A DNA stretch of 8,148 nt, from contig JAGGAJ010000077.1 in the NCBI GenBank assembly GCA_017889845.1, forward strand, positions 1 to 8,148. The letters run 5' to 3'. Positions 1-5,641 of this stretch are shown here, in pieces. Source of the stretch: Deltaproteobacteria bacterium (lineage in GTDB: Bacteria > Desulfobacterota > Deferrimicrobia > Deferrimicrobiales > Deferrimicrobiaceae). A program made the position numbers and the translations under genes. Within the stretch, counting starts at the first letter, position 1. Each line of letters starts with the position of its first letter. Below the pieces are notes generated by a model that saw only the letters and a program-made list of their open reading frames with translations, made no database searches and was not told where the DNA came from.

Positions 1-176
1 TCGAAGCTCGCGGCGGTGGCCTTGGTGGCCCCCCGGACCACGACCGCGTCGTAGCTGTTGATCACGGCCGCCAGCTCCTCCGGCGTCATCTTGCCCTTGA
101 CGTCGACCTCGATCCCTTCCCGGACGAACACGTCGATGCCCACCTTCTGCAGGTTGTCCAGCGCCAGAACCTTCAT
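1..176 (-). CDS. serA: D-3-phosphoglycerate dehydrogenase, N-terminal fragment (runs off left edge)
   Basis: Cytoplasmic enzyme that oxidises 3-phosphoglycerate with NAD+, the first committed step of serine synthesis. Only the first 58 codons are in the window; the gene continues past base 1. Reading from the ATG at 176 the product begins MKVLALDNLQKVGIDVF, then has EVDVKGKMTPEELAAVI and YDAVVVRGATKATA. These match the start of bacterial SerA proteins, whose N-terminal 2-hydroxyacid dehydrogenase substrate-binding domain has the pattern 'VLVADxLxxxGI...YDALVVRSATKVTA'. Here Gly replaces the usual Ser after VVR. A GGGAG ribosome-binding site lies about 8 bases before the ATG, and a good sigma-70-type promoter lies upstream (224-252). 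The ACT regulatory domain and catalytic His are outside the window, so the long (ACT-containing) or short form cannot be told. A related 2-hydroxyacid dehydrogenase is the main alternative. Confidence 0.88.
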   Translation of the reverse strand, partial: MKVLALDNLQKVGIDVFVREGIEVDVKGKMTPEELAAVINSYDAVVVRGATKATAASF

Positions 177-223
177 GCGAATCGTCTCCCGCGAGAGGAT
201 TTGGGGGGAATAACAACCACCAG

Positions 224-252
224 TTACTACCAGAGGCCCCGGGAAAAGTCAA
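224..252 (-). promoter_or_regulatory. sigma-70-type promoter for serA
   Basis: On the minus strand TTGACT (247-252) is followed by a 17-base spacer and TAGTAA (224-229). The -35 matches the consensus at 5 of 6 bases, the spacing is optimal, and the -10 is weaker. Transcription would start near 217 and give a leader of about 41 bases before the serA ATG. No attenuator or riboswitch-like structure is evident in that leader. The call rests on sequence match and position only. Confidence 0.6.
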
Positions 253-303
253 TCGCGGCCCGGGCCGTCGCCGGCGCGTCCGGCTGCCCCCGGAATGTCG
301 CAT

Positions 304-332
304 TTGACAACTCGGGGAGAACGGGATATTCC
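304..332 (+). promoter_or_regulatory. candidate sigma-70-type promoter for the cytochrome/HAMP operon
   Basis: A perfect TTGACA (304-309) is followed 17 bases later by TATTCC (327-332), which matches only the first half of the -10 consensus. Transcription would begin near 339. The ATG at 342 would then be almost leaderless, which favours the ATG at 384 as the cytochrome start, with a leader of about 45 bases. The -35 box lies about 50 bp from the divergent serA -35 box, so the two promoters sit back to back. Confidence 0.45.
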
Positions 333-383
333 ATTGTGCGGATGCAAGAAAACGGCGTTTTGCCGGGACGGGTATCGTCCTCC

Positions 384-899
384 ATGGTATCAGCGGTGCG
401 TCGCACCATCGCGGGATTCCTTGCGGCTTCCGCCGTCCTCGCCTTCCCCTTCCATGCCGACGCGGCGGAGTCCCTTCCCGGGACACCCCACTCCCATTTC
501 CAGGCCCCGGAGTCTTGCCCGAGATGCCACCTCACCGGCCAGGAAGGGCTTCCGGACCCCGCCCGGATCTCCCCGGAAGCGGACGCCCTCTGCCTGGAGT
601 GCCATCGCAGGGAGAACCTGGGAAAATCGCACCCGATTGATGTCCGGCCGGCGGAACGGTACGGGAAGGCGAACGTCCCCGCGGACCTCCGCCTGGCCGA
701 CGACGGGCGGATGATGTGCCTCACCTGCCACGTGGCGCACGGCGCGTACCTCTCCGCCGTCCGGGCGTTCCCGGAACAGGCATCCGAGGAGCTCGCATCG
801 GTGGATGAAGGCCGCTTCCGGACCTACTTCCTGCGCCGGTCCGACCCGGAGCGCGGCGCCGCCCCCCTGTGCGAGGCATGCCACCGGTTGCCGCGATGA
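384..899 (+). CDS. secreted tetraheme c-type cytochrome (doubled CXXCH type)
   Basis: Predicted periplasmic electron carrier of 171 residues. From the chosen start, MVSAVRRTIAGFLAASAVLA forms a signal peptide (basic n-region, hydrophobic core to about residue 22, likely cleavage after ADA at 27). Four heme-binding CXXCH motifs follow: CPRCH (45-49), CLECH (70-74), CLTCH (112-116) and CEACH (163-167). Extra histidines, for example KSHP near 83 and VAHG near 119, could be distal ligands. The phrases 'KSHPIDV' and 'GRMMCLTCHVAHG' are typical of the doubled-CXXCH families found in metal-reducing Deltaproteobacteria. The stop overlaps the next ATG (ATGA at 896-899), indicating an operon and translational coupling. 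The ribosome-binding site is weak (GGGACGGG at about 364-371). An in-frame ATG at 342 would only lengthen the signal-peptide n-region. No specific redox partner can be named; the two HAMP-type membrane proteins downstream suggest a link to a membrane sensor or anchor. Confidence 0.85.
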   Translation: MVSAVRRTIAGFLAASAVLAFPFHADAAESLPGTPHSHFQAPESCPRCHLTGQEGLPDPARISPEADALCLECHRRENLGKSHPIDVRPAERYGKANVPADLRLADDGRMMCLTCHVAHGAYLSAVRAFPEQASEELASVDEGRFRTYFLRRSDPERGAAPLCEACHRLPR

Positions 900-1447
900 C
901 CCGCCCACAGCGCCCCCACCGCCGGAAGATCCGGTACGTCACCCCCCGCCTCCAGGGCGGGGCGGCGCTGCTGTTCACCGCCGTGATCGCCGCCGGCGGG
1001 ATCGCCTTCGGGGCGCTGGCCGGAAAAGTTCTCCGGCGGATGCTGCTTTCCGCCGCCGTCCGGGGGCACTACCCGATGCGGTCGGCGTTCGAGATCGTCC
1101 GGGACCCCCTCGCCGGCCATCTTGCGGCGCTGTTCGCGGGGACCTTCCTGCCCGCCGCGGCCCTGTTCCTGTTTCTGGCCTGGTCGGCCCGCCGGGGCAT
1201 CGACCGGGTCGGTCAGGCGCTCCGGGCCTCGGCGGACCGCGACCTTTCCACGCCCACGGGGGTACGCGGTTGCGCGGAGATCCCCCGGCTCGGCGAACTG
1301 GTCGACGGCGCGCGGGCAGAGACCCTCGCCTCCCTCCGTTCGATCCGGTCGGAGGCGGAGAACCTCGCGGGCGACGGCGTGCCCGCAGAGGAGTTCCGTC
1401 TCCGTTGGGACGCGCTCAAGCAGAGGATCCGGGGGATCGCGCCGTGA
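896..1447 (+). CDS. small two-helix membrane protein with HAMP-like region, no output domain
   Basis: Protein of 183 residues, not recognised as a named family. It has a basic N-terminus (about 1-18), a first membrane helix at about 20-42, a short extracytoplasmic loop of about 30 residues (43-74), and a second helix at about 76-97. A cytoplasmic region then starts ARRGIDRVGQALRASADRDL and resembles a HAMP linker (about 98-140), followed by a charged helical tail. There is no kinase, methyl-accepting, GGDEF or other output domain. The start is fixed by the ATGA overlap with the cytochrome stop, and the end overlaps the next gene as GTGA (1444-1447). The neighbour downstream has the same topology, so the pair may be diverged paralogues that assemble together. 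A role in passing a periplasmic (perhaps heme-based) signal across the membrane is inference. A simple membrane anchor for the cytochrome is an alternative. Confidence 0.7.
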   Translation: MTRPQRPHRRKIRYVTPRLQGGAALLFTAVIAAGGIAFGALAGKVLRRMLLSAAVRGHYPMRSAFEIVRDPLAGHLAALFAGTFLPAAALFLFLAWSARRGIDRVGQALRASADRDLSTPTGVRGCAEIPRLGELVDGARAETLASLRSIRSEAENLAGDGVPAEEFRLRWDALKQRIRGIAP

Positions 1448-2004
1448 ACGGCACCGCCAGGACGACGGACAGCGGCGGGCCGATCGGCCACCGGTACATC
1501 CTCGGTATCCTGCTGCGGCTCCTCATCAACTTCGCGTTGGGGGTAGGGGTACTGTACGCCATCCTCTTCTTCGTCCTCTCCAAGCCCCTCGCGGGGGAGT
1601 ACGCCGCCGTGTATCACCAGCTGCGGGGCCTCGCCGCGTACATGAGGCCGGTCGTCACCGTCTCCGTTCTTGCCTACGCGCTGCTGGCCTCCCTGTCGAC
1701 GGCTGCCCTCTGCGTGTACATTCTTCACCGCGTCGCGGGCCCGCTCTACCGGATGGAGCGGGTGCTGGAGGAGTTCCGCTCCGGCGCCGCGACCCGGCCG
1801 GTCTCGTTCCGGCACGGCGACCAGGCCGGGCAGCTTGCGGAAGCGTTCAATACGTGGGTCGGTGCCCTGCGGCAGGACCGCGGGCGGTTTCTCGCCCGGA
1901 TGGAGGAGGCGGAACGGCTCTGCCTGGTGGACGAGGCGACGTGTCGCGCAGAGATGGAGAAGGCGCTCCGGCAGGTAGCGGAAGAACTCGCCCGGTACCG
2001 ATAA
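1444..2004 (+). CDS. HAMP domain membrane protein, no output domain
   Basis: Protein of 186 residues starting with GTG in a GTGA overlap with the previous stop; the open frame runs further upstream but only this start suits the operon. It has a short polar N-terminus, membrane helix 1 at about 19-46, a short loop (47-67, KPLAGEYAAVYHQLRGLAAY), and helix 2 at about 68-96. A recognisable HAMP domain covers about 97-146: 'VAGPLYRMERVLEEF' carries the conserved proline of HAMP helix 1, and 'GDQAGQLAEAFNTWV' matches HAMP helix 2. A charged, probably coiled-coil tail (147-186) ends the protein, with Cys at 160 and 167. Such HAMP units normally feed a kinase or chemotaxis output, which is absent here. 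As the last gene of a three-gene operon with a tetraheme cytochrome, it may be part of a split redox sensor or may pair with an output protein encoded elsewhere. Function is not established. Confidence 0.75.
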   Translation: MNGTARTTDSGGPIGHRYILGILLRLLINFALGVGVLYAILFFVLSKPLAGEYAAVYHQLRGLAAYMRPVVTVSVLAYALLASLSTAALCVYILHRVAGPLYRMERVLEEFRSGAATRPVSFRHGDQAGQLAEAFNTWVGALRQDRGRFLARMEEAERLCLVDEATCRAEMEKALRQVAEELARYR

Positions 2005-2009
2005 CTGGC

Positions 2010-2070
2010 GGGGGACACTCTTCCCCTCCGTCCCCCAACGGATCAAGAGGTTCCCCCTGACCTGAAAGGT
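2010..2070. repeat. REP-like imperfect palindrome, copy A
   Basis: Starts 6 bases after the stop of the second HAMP gene. Blocks shared with copy B (6466-6522), in the same order and orientation: GGACACTCT (2013-2021), CCCCT (2023-2027), CAAGAG (2044-2049), CCCCC (2053-2057) and GAAAGGT (2064-2070). The outer arms GGGGGACACTCTT and AAGAGGTTCCCCC form an imperfect inverted repeat. Two dispersed intergenic copies with palindromic arms fit a REP/RAYT-type element. No transposase is present here. Confidence 0.6.
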
Positions 2071-2083
2071 AAGGCGTGAGGGC

Positions 2084-2119
2084 AAAAAAAAAGGGCAGGG
2101 GGATTGTGTCCCCCTGCCC
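2084..2119 (-). terminator. strong intrinsic terminator of the Lys/Ala/Pro-rich protein gene
   Basis: A perfect 10-bp stem, GGGCAGGGGG (2093-2102) and CCCCCTGCCC (2110-2119), closes a 7-base loop. On the minus strand it is followed by nine T residues (the A-run at 2084-2092). It lies about 50 bases beyond the stop codon at 2171 and is oriented to end minus-strand transcription. There is no T-run on the plus side, so it is not a good terminator for the converging HAMP operon. Confidence 0.92.
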
Positions 2120-2170
2120 GCGGGATCCGGAAGCCCTTGTGGGGCCGGACCGCTTGCCCGGTAGAACCGG

Positions 2171-2656
2171 TTACTTCTTCGCCGGGGGAGCCGCCGGAGC
2201 CGGGGCTGGAGCCGGCGCAGGGGCCGGGGCTGCCGCCGGAGCGGGGGTCTTCTTCTCGGCGGGCTTCGCTTCGGCCTTCTTCTCTGTCGTCTTCACCTTC
2301 GTGACCTTTGACGCCATGCCGTCGGCATACTTCACGGTGACTTTGTCGCCGACCTTGTAGTCGCCCAGCTTCACCTTGTCGCCGGCCTTCAGGTCCACGT
2401 TCCCCTTCTTCCCCTTCACCGTGAAGGTGCCGGCCGCCGCGTCCACCGCCTCGATCGTGCCGGTGACCTGCACGGGCTTCGGCTTGGCCGCCTTTTCCGC
2501 CTTCTTCTCGCCCGCCGGGGCCGGTGCAGGGGCCGGGGCCGCTTCCTTCTTGGCCGGGGCCGGCGCCGCCTTCATCGCGTTGTCCGCCGCGACCGCGAAG
2601 CCCGCAGCCGAGATGGCGAACGCCACTGCCAGAACCACTGTGAACAGCTTCTTCAT
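2171..2656 (-). CDS. small secreted Lys/Ala/Pro-rich protein with a beta-rich core domain
   Basis: Predicted exported protein of 161 residues. MKKLFTVVLAVAFAISAAGF leads a clear signal peptide, with likely cleavage after AVA at 23. A low-complexity Ala/Pro/Lys segment (about 28-62) precedes a compact domain (about 63-122). The core begins VQVTGTIEAVDAAAGTFTV and contains 'DLKAGDKVKLGDYKVGDKVTVKY'; its alternating pattern suggests a small beta-barrel of OB or DUF5666-like type. A Lys/Glu/Ala stretch (123-137) and a (Pro-Ala)n tail ending PPAKK follow. No metal-binding or catalytic residues stand out and no cysteine is present. Start choice is supported by GGAGGG six bases before the ATG. The gene has its own probable sigma-54 promoter (2703-2718) and a strong terminator, so it can be expressed alone. 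It follows the two-component pair on the same strand and is a good candidate for its target. Role unknown; envelope stress or ion binding are possibilities only. Confidence 0.82.
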   Translation of the reverse strand: MKKLFTVVLAVAFAISAAGFAVAADNAMKAAPAPAKKEAAPAPAPAPAGEKKAEKAAKPKPVQVTGTIEAVDAAAGTFTVKGKKGNVDLKAGDKVKLGDYKVGDKVTVKYADGMASKVTKVKTTEKKAEAKPAEKKTPAPAAAPAPAPAPAPAPAAPPAKK

Positions 2657-2702
2657 TTCATTCCCTCCAGGAGGATTGATGGTTAACCTTGGGAATGTTT
2701 AT

Positions 2703-2718
2703 TTCAAGGATAGTGCCA
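2703..2718 (-). promoter_or_regulatory. sigma-54 (-24/-12) promoter for the secreted Lys/Ala/Pro-rich protein
   Basis: On the minus strand TGGCAC (2713-2718), a 5-base spacer and TTGAA (2703-2707) match the sigma-54 consensus TGGCAC-N5-TTGCA except for A in place of C in the -12 GC pair. The GG element and its spacing to the -12 G are exact. Transcription would start near 2692 and give a leader of about 36 bases before the ATG at 2656. The nearest upstream gene encodes a sigma-54 activator, which strengthens the call. Confidence 0.62.
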
Positions 2719-2791
2719 ATGCGATCGCAAACGAAATCCTGTTTATATTCAATACATTGATGGTATCCCCCACTCCCGAACTCCTTGGAGG

Positions 2792-2827
2792 TTCCCCAAC
2801 TGGAGGGCGGATTCCCCATTTGGGGAA
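2792..2827. promoter_or_regulatory. tandem palindromic sites, candidate enhancer (UAS) for the sigma-54 activator
   Basis: The downstream site TTCCCCATTTGGGGAA (2812-2827) is a perfect palindrome (TTCCCCA-TT-TGGGGAA). The other, TTCCCCAACTGGAGGG (2792-2807), shares TTCCCCA-N2-TGG and is imperfect. Their starts are exactly 20 bp apart, about two helical turns, so they lie on the same DNA face. They sit about 100-135 bp upstream of the predicted start site of the secreted-protein gene, the usual distance for NtrC-type activators. A smaller palindrome, CTCCTTGGAG (2781-2790), adjoins them. Binding by the neighbouring regulator is inference. Confidence 0.5.
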
Positions 2828-2831
2828 CGAT

Positions 2832-4190
2832 TCAGGAGGATATGATCCCGAACTTCCTCAGCCGGTAGATGTACGTCTTGTAGCTCATCCGCAACAGCTC
2901 GGCCCCCCGGGCGTGGACGCCGCCGGACCGCTCGACGGCCTGCCGCAGCAGGTGCTCCTCGATCTTCTCGAAGTCCACTCCGTGGGGGGGCAGGTCGAAC
3001 GCCTTTGCGGGTACCGCCTCGGCTCCCTCCCGCATCTCCCGCGGCAACTCCTCCGGCCCGATCTTCCCCCCCTCGGCGAGGACCACGGCCCGCTCGACCA
3101 CCGAGGACAGCTCCCGGACGTTTCCGGGCCACGGGTACCGCATCAGCAGCCGCATCGCCTCCTTCGTGATCTCCCGCACGGGGGGAAATCCCTTCTCCCC
3201 GTGCCGCGCGAGGAAATGCTCCGCCAGCAGCGGTATGTCCGATATCCGGTCCCGGAGGGGCGGCAGGGTGAGCTTCACGATGTTGAGCCGGTAGAAGAGG
3301 TCCGCGCGGAACCTCCCCTCCCGAACGAACTCCTCGAGGTCCCGGTTCGTCGCGGCGACGATCCGCACGTCGATCGGGATATTCTCCTTCCCCCCCACCC
3401 GGCGGATCTCCTTCTCCTGGAGCGCACGCAGCAGCTTCGCCTGGATCTCGAGCTTCACCTCCGCGATCTCGTCGAGGAAGATCGTGCCCCCCTGCGCCGC
3501 CTCGAACAGGCCGATCTCCCGGCGCACCGCGCCGGTGAAGGCTCCGCGCTCGTGACCGAACAGTTCGCTCTCGAACAGGGTGTCCGGCAGGGAGGCGCAG
3601 TTGACCGCCAGGAAGGGGGCCCCGCTCCGGCCGCTCATGGAGTGGACGTTCCGGGCGATCACCTCCTTTCCCGTGCCGCTCTCCCCGGTCAGCAGGATCG
3701 TGCTGTCGCTCTTGGCGACCCGGGGAAGGATCCGCTTGATCTCCCGTACCGCCGCGTGCTCCCCCAGTATGGGGACGGTCCCCGGGAAAAGTTTCTCGGA
3801 GAGGACCCGGTGGGACTCCCGCAGCCGGAGGTTCTCGATGGCCCGCTCGATGATGATCAGGAGCCGCGCCCGGTCCACGGGCTTCTCGAAGTAGTAGTAT
3901 GCCCCCTTCTTTATGGCGTCCACGGCGGTCTGGATCGTGCCGTAGGCGCTCGTGAGGAGAATGGGGATGCCCGGGTTGCGGGAGTGGACGGCGTCGATCA
4001 GCTCCTCCCCCGTCATCCCCGGCATCACGAGGTCGGTCAGGACGAGGTCGACCGGCTCCCTCTCGAGAATCCGCAGCGCCTCCTCCCCGCTCCCCGCCAA
4101 CATGGGGTTGAACCCCTCGCTCTTCAGGATCGCCCCGAGGATCTCGCGCTGGTTCCGCTCGTCGTCGACGACGAGGATCGTCCCCTTCAT
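2832..4190 (-). CDS. sigma-54-dependent response regulator, NtrC/ZraR type
   Basis: Cytoplasmic activator of 452 residues with the full NtrC-family layout. The receiver domain (about 3-120) has acidic pocket D9/D10, phospho-acceptor D53 in 'LVLTDLVMPG', T80 and K103 ('FEKPVD'). The AAA+ sigma-54 interaction domain (about 140-375) has Walker A GESGTGKE (169-176), the sigma-54-contacting GAFTGA loop (216-221), Walker B GGTIFLDEI (234-242) and 'YPWPGNVREL' (352-361). A Fis-type helix-turn-helix (about 408-448) ends 'MSYKTYIYRLRKFGI'. All key residues are present, so it should hydrolyse ATP and drive open-complex formation by sigma-54 RNA polymerase. The start overlaps the kinase stop (ATGA, 4187-4190), making that kinase its partner. 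The ribosome-binding site is poor, so translation is probably coupled to the kinase. Its likely target is the promoter just downstream. It resembles ZraR/HydG and AtoC, but the inducing signal is not evident. Confidence 0.93.
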   Translation of the reverse strand: MKGTILVVDDERNQREILGAILKSEGFNPMLAGSGEEALRILEREPVDLVLTDLVMPGMTGEELIDAVHSRNPGIPILLTSAYGTIQTAVDAIKKGAYYYFEKPVDRARLLIIIERAIENLRLRESHRVLSEKLFPGTVPILGEHAAVREIKRILPRVAKSDSTILLTGESGTGKEVIARNVHSMSGRSGAPFLAVNCASLPDTLFESELFGHERGAFTGAVRREIGLFEAAQGGTIFLDEIAEVKLEIQAKLLRALQEKEIRRVGGKENIPIDVRIVAATNRDLEEFVREGRFRADLFYRLNIVKLTLPPLRDRISDIPLLAEHFLARHGEKGFPPVREITKEAMRLLMRYPWPGNVRELSSVVERAVVLAEGGKIGPEELPREMREGAEAVPAKAFDLPPHGVDFEKIEEHLLRQAVERSGGVHARGAELLRMSYKTYIYRLRKFGIISS

Positions 4191-5641
4191 GCCGCCCCAC
4201 CCCCCGCCGCCCCGCGGGGCAGCACGACCTCGACGCGCGTCCCCTTCCCGGGTTCGGAGGAAAGCAGGATCTCCCCGTCGTGCGCGTCCACGATCTTCTT
4301 CGTGAGCACGAGCCCCAGGCCGAGGCCGGATTCCTTGGTGGTGAAGTACGGTTCGAATATCCGCTCCCGGTCCTTCCCGTCGATCCCGACGCCGGTGTCC
4401 CGGATCACGATGGCGTAGCGGACGCCGTCCCGGGAACCCGCCGAGACCGTCAACGTGCCGCCGGACGGCATGGCGTCTACCGCGTTGGCCACCAGGTTCA
4501 CCACCGCCCGCCGGACCATGTCCGGGTCGGCCATCACCTCGTCGCCGTCCCCGTACTCCCGCTCCAGCCGGATCTGCTGGGACCGGAGCCGGTCCCCCGC
4601 CATCCGGAGGACGCTCTCGAGGATGTCGGGGATGCGCACGGGCGCCTTTTGCGGCTCGGATGGCTTGCCGTACATGATGAAATTCGTCACCAGCTCGTTC
4701 AGGCGTCCGATCTCCTCCTTGATCCGCCCGACCAGCTGCCGCTTCTCCGCCTCCGCCTCCGGGTCCTTCCCGCCGGCGATCCCGTCCAGGTGTTCCACCG
4801 CCAGCCCGATGAAGTTCAGGGGGTTGCGGATCTCGTGGGCCACTCCCGAGGCGAGCCGTCCCAGCTGGGAGAGGTACTGGGCTTCGCGGACCTTCTCCTC
4901 CAGCGCGCGGTTCTGCCGGAGTTTCGCGATCATCCCGTTGAACGCGCGCGTCAGGCGCCCGACCTCGTCCTTCCCCCCCTCCGGCAGTTCCTGGGCAAGA
5001 TCCCCCGCCGCCACGTTCTCCGCCGCGTGGGCCAGCCGCTCCACCGGGGAGACGTAATGGGAGGAGATGCTGACCGCGAGGACGAGCCCGAGGGAGAAGA
5101 TCAGCAGGGTGCTGAAGAACCGCAGGTAGAGGTTCCGCCGGATCGGCTCCGTGAAGTCGTCGATCTGCATCCGCACGTGGATGTACCCCATCGTATCGCC
5201 GCCCACCTTGACCGGCACCACGAGGTCTTTGGACTGTATCTTCTCTCCGGTGTCGTCGCCGAATGTGGCGTTGATCACCAGCTGCTTCGGATTGAGCTTC
5301 ACCTTCGCCGGGCGACCGATCGCCGACGGGTTGGTGCTGTCGATGACTCCCATGTCCTCGTCGACGATGGACACCTCGCGGATCCCGGACTTCTTCAGCA
5401 ACTCCACGTACCGGAGGAGACGGTCCCGCTCCGAGTCGCCCGGCGCGGTCATCTGGCTCACGCTGACGCTGATCGCGTTGGACAGCTCGAGGAAACTCTC
5501 CTCGAGCTCCCGCTTCAGCGGCTCCCGGCCAAGATGGTACGGGATGTACACCGAGCCGAGGGAGCATGCAAAAAGGATCAGCATGACCACCGTGAGCTTG
5601 AACTGCAGCCCCCGGTCGCGGAAGGGAATGACGAGCTTCAT
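4187..5641 (-). CDS. membrane sensor histidine kinase (HAMP-HisKA-HATPase)
   Basis: Inner-membrane kinase of 484 residues. Helix 1 is at about 13-35. A periplasmic sensor region (about 36-170) contains 'IREVSIVDEDMGVIDSTNP', which looks like the core of a PAS/Cache-type fold, and helix 2 is at about 172-195. HAMP covers about 196-248 ('VSPVERLAHAAENVAAGDL'). HisKA carries the phospho-acceptor H269 in 'GVAHEIRNPL'. The ATPase domain has N-box N382/N386 ('NLVANAVDAM'), the G1 box DTGVGI (415-420), FEPYFTTK (429-436) and a GLGLGL G2 box (439-444). It should autophosphorylate and pass phosphate to D53 of the regulator it overlaps by 4 bases. The architecture fits the ZraS/NtrB-like group paired with sigma-54 activators. 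The start at 5641 follows GGAGG with 4 bases of spacing, and that ribosome-binding site lies inside a hairpin (5642-5674). The ligand cannot be read from the sequence. The preceding lipoprotein gene on the same strand may be an accessory. Confidence 0.93.
   Translation of the reverse strand: MKLVIPFRDRGLQFKLTVVMLILFACSLGSVYIPYHLGREPLKRELEESFLELSNAISVSVSQMTAPGDSERDRLLRYVELLKKSGIREVSIVDEDMGVIDSTNPSAIGRPAKVKLNPKQLVINATFGDDTGEKIQSKDLVVPVKVGGDTMGYIHVRMQIDDFTEPIRRNLYLRFFSTLLIFSLGLVLAVSISSHYVSPVERLAHAAENVAAGDLAQELPEGGKDEVGRLTRAFNGMIAKLRQNRALEEKVREAQYLSQLGRLASGVAHEIRNPLNFIGLAVEHLDGIAGGKDPEAEAEKRQLVGRIKEEIGRLNELVTNFIMYGKPSEPQKAPVRIPDILESVLRMAGDRLRSQQIRLEREYGDGDEVMADPDMVRRAVVNLVANAVDAMPSGGTLTVSAGSRDGVRYAIVIRDTGVGIDGKDRERIFEPYFTTKESGLGLGLVLTKKIVDAHDGEILLSSEPGKGTRVEVVLPRGAAGGGAA

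Noticed and set aside
342..383. Upstream ATG at 342 as the cytochrome start
   Set aside because: It would add 14 residues before the signal peptide and lies only about 3 bases from the predicted transcription start. Not excluded, but less likely than 384.
1122..2060. Plus-strand 312-codon frame across the two HAMP genes
   Set aside because: Arg/Pro/Ser-rich out-of-frame reading with no membrane segments; the overlapping HAMP genes explain the region.
2171..2260. GCCGGAGCCGGGGC-like tandem pattern as a CRISPR or other DNA repeat array
   Set aside because: It is the coding sequence of the (Pro-Ala)n tail; there are no unique spacers and the units are in frame.
2812..2827. TTCCCCATTTGGGGAA as an intrinsic terminator for the response regulator
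   Set aside because: There is no T-run on the minus strand after it, the loop is too small, and a similar site is repeated 20 bp away, which fits a protein-binding role better.
2376..4418. Long plus-strand open frame of 680 codons opposite the response regulator
   Set aside because: It lies antisense to a regulator with every catalytic motif intact. Its translation is Pro/Arg/Leu-rich with no domain signature. Long antisense frames are expected in GC-rich genes.
4191..5567. Extension of the response-regulator frame upstream through the kinase gene (911 codons in total)
   Set aside because: The added part is low-complexity Arg/Gly/Pro sequence antiparallel in frame to the real kinase coding. 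The ATG at 4190 begins a canonical receiver domain and overlaps the kinase stop.
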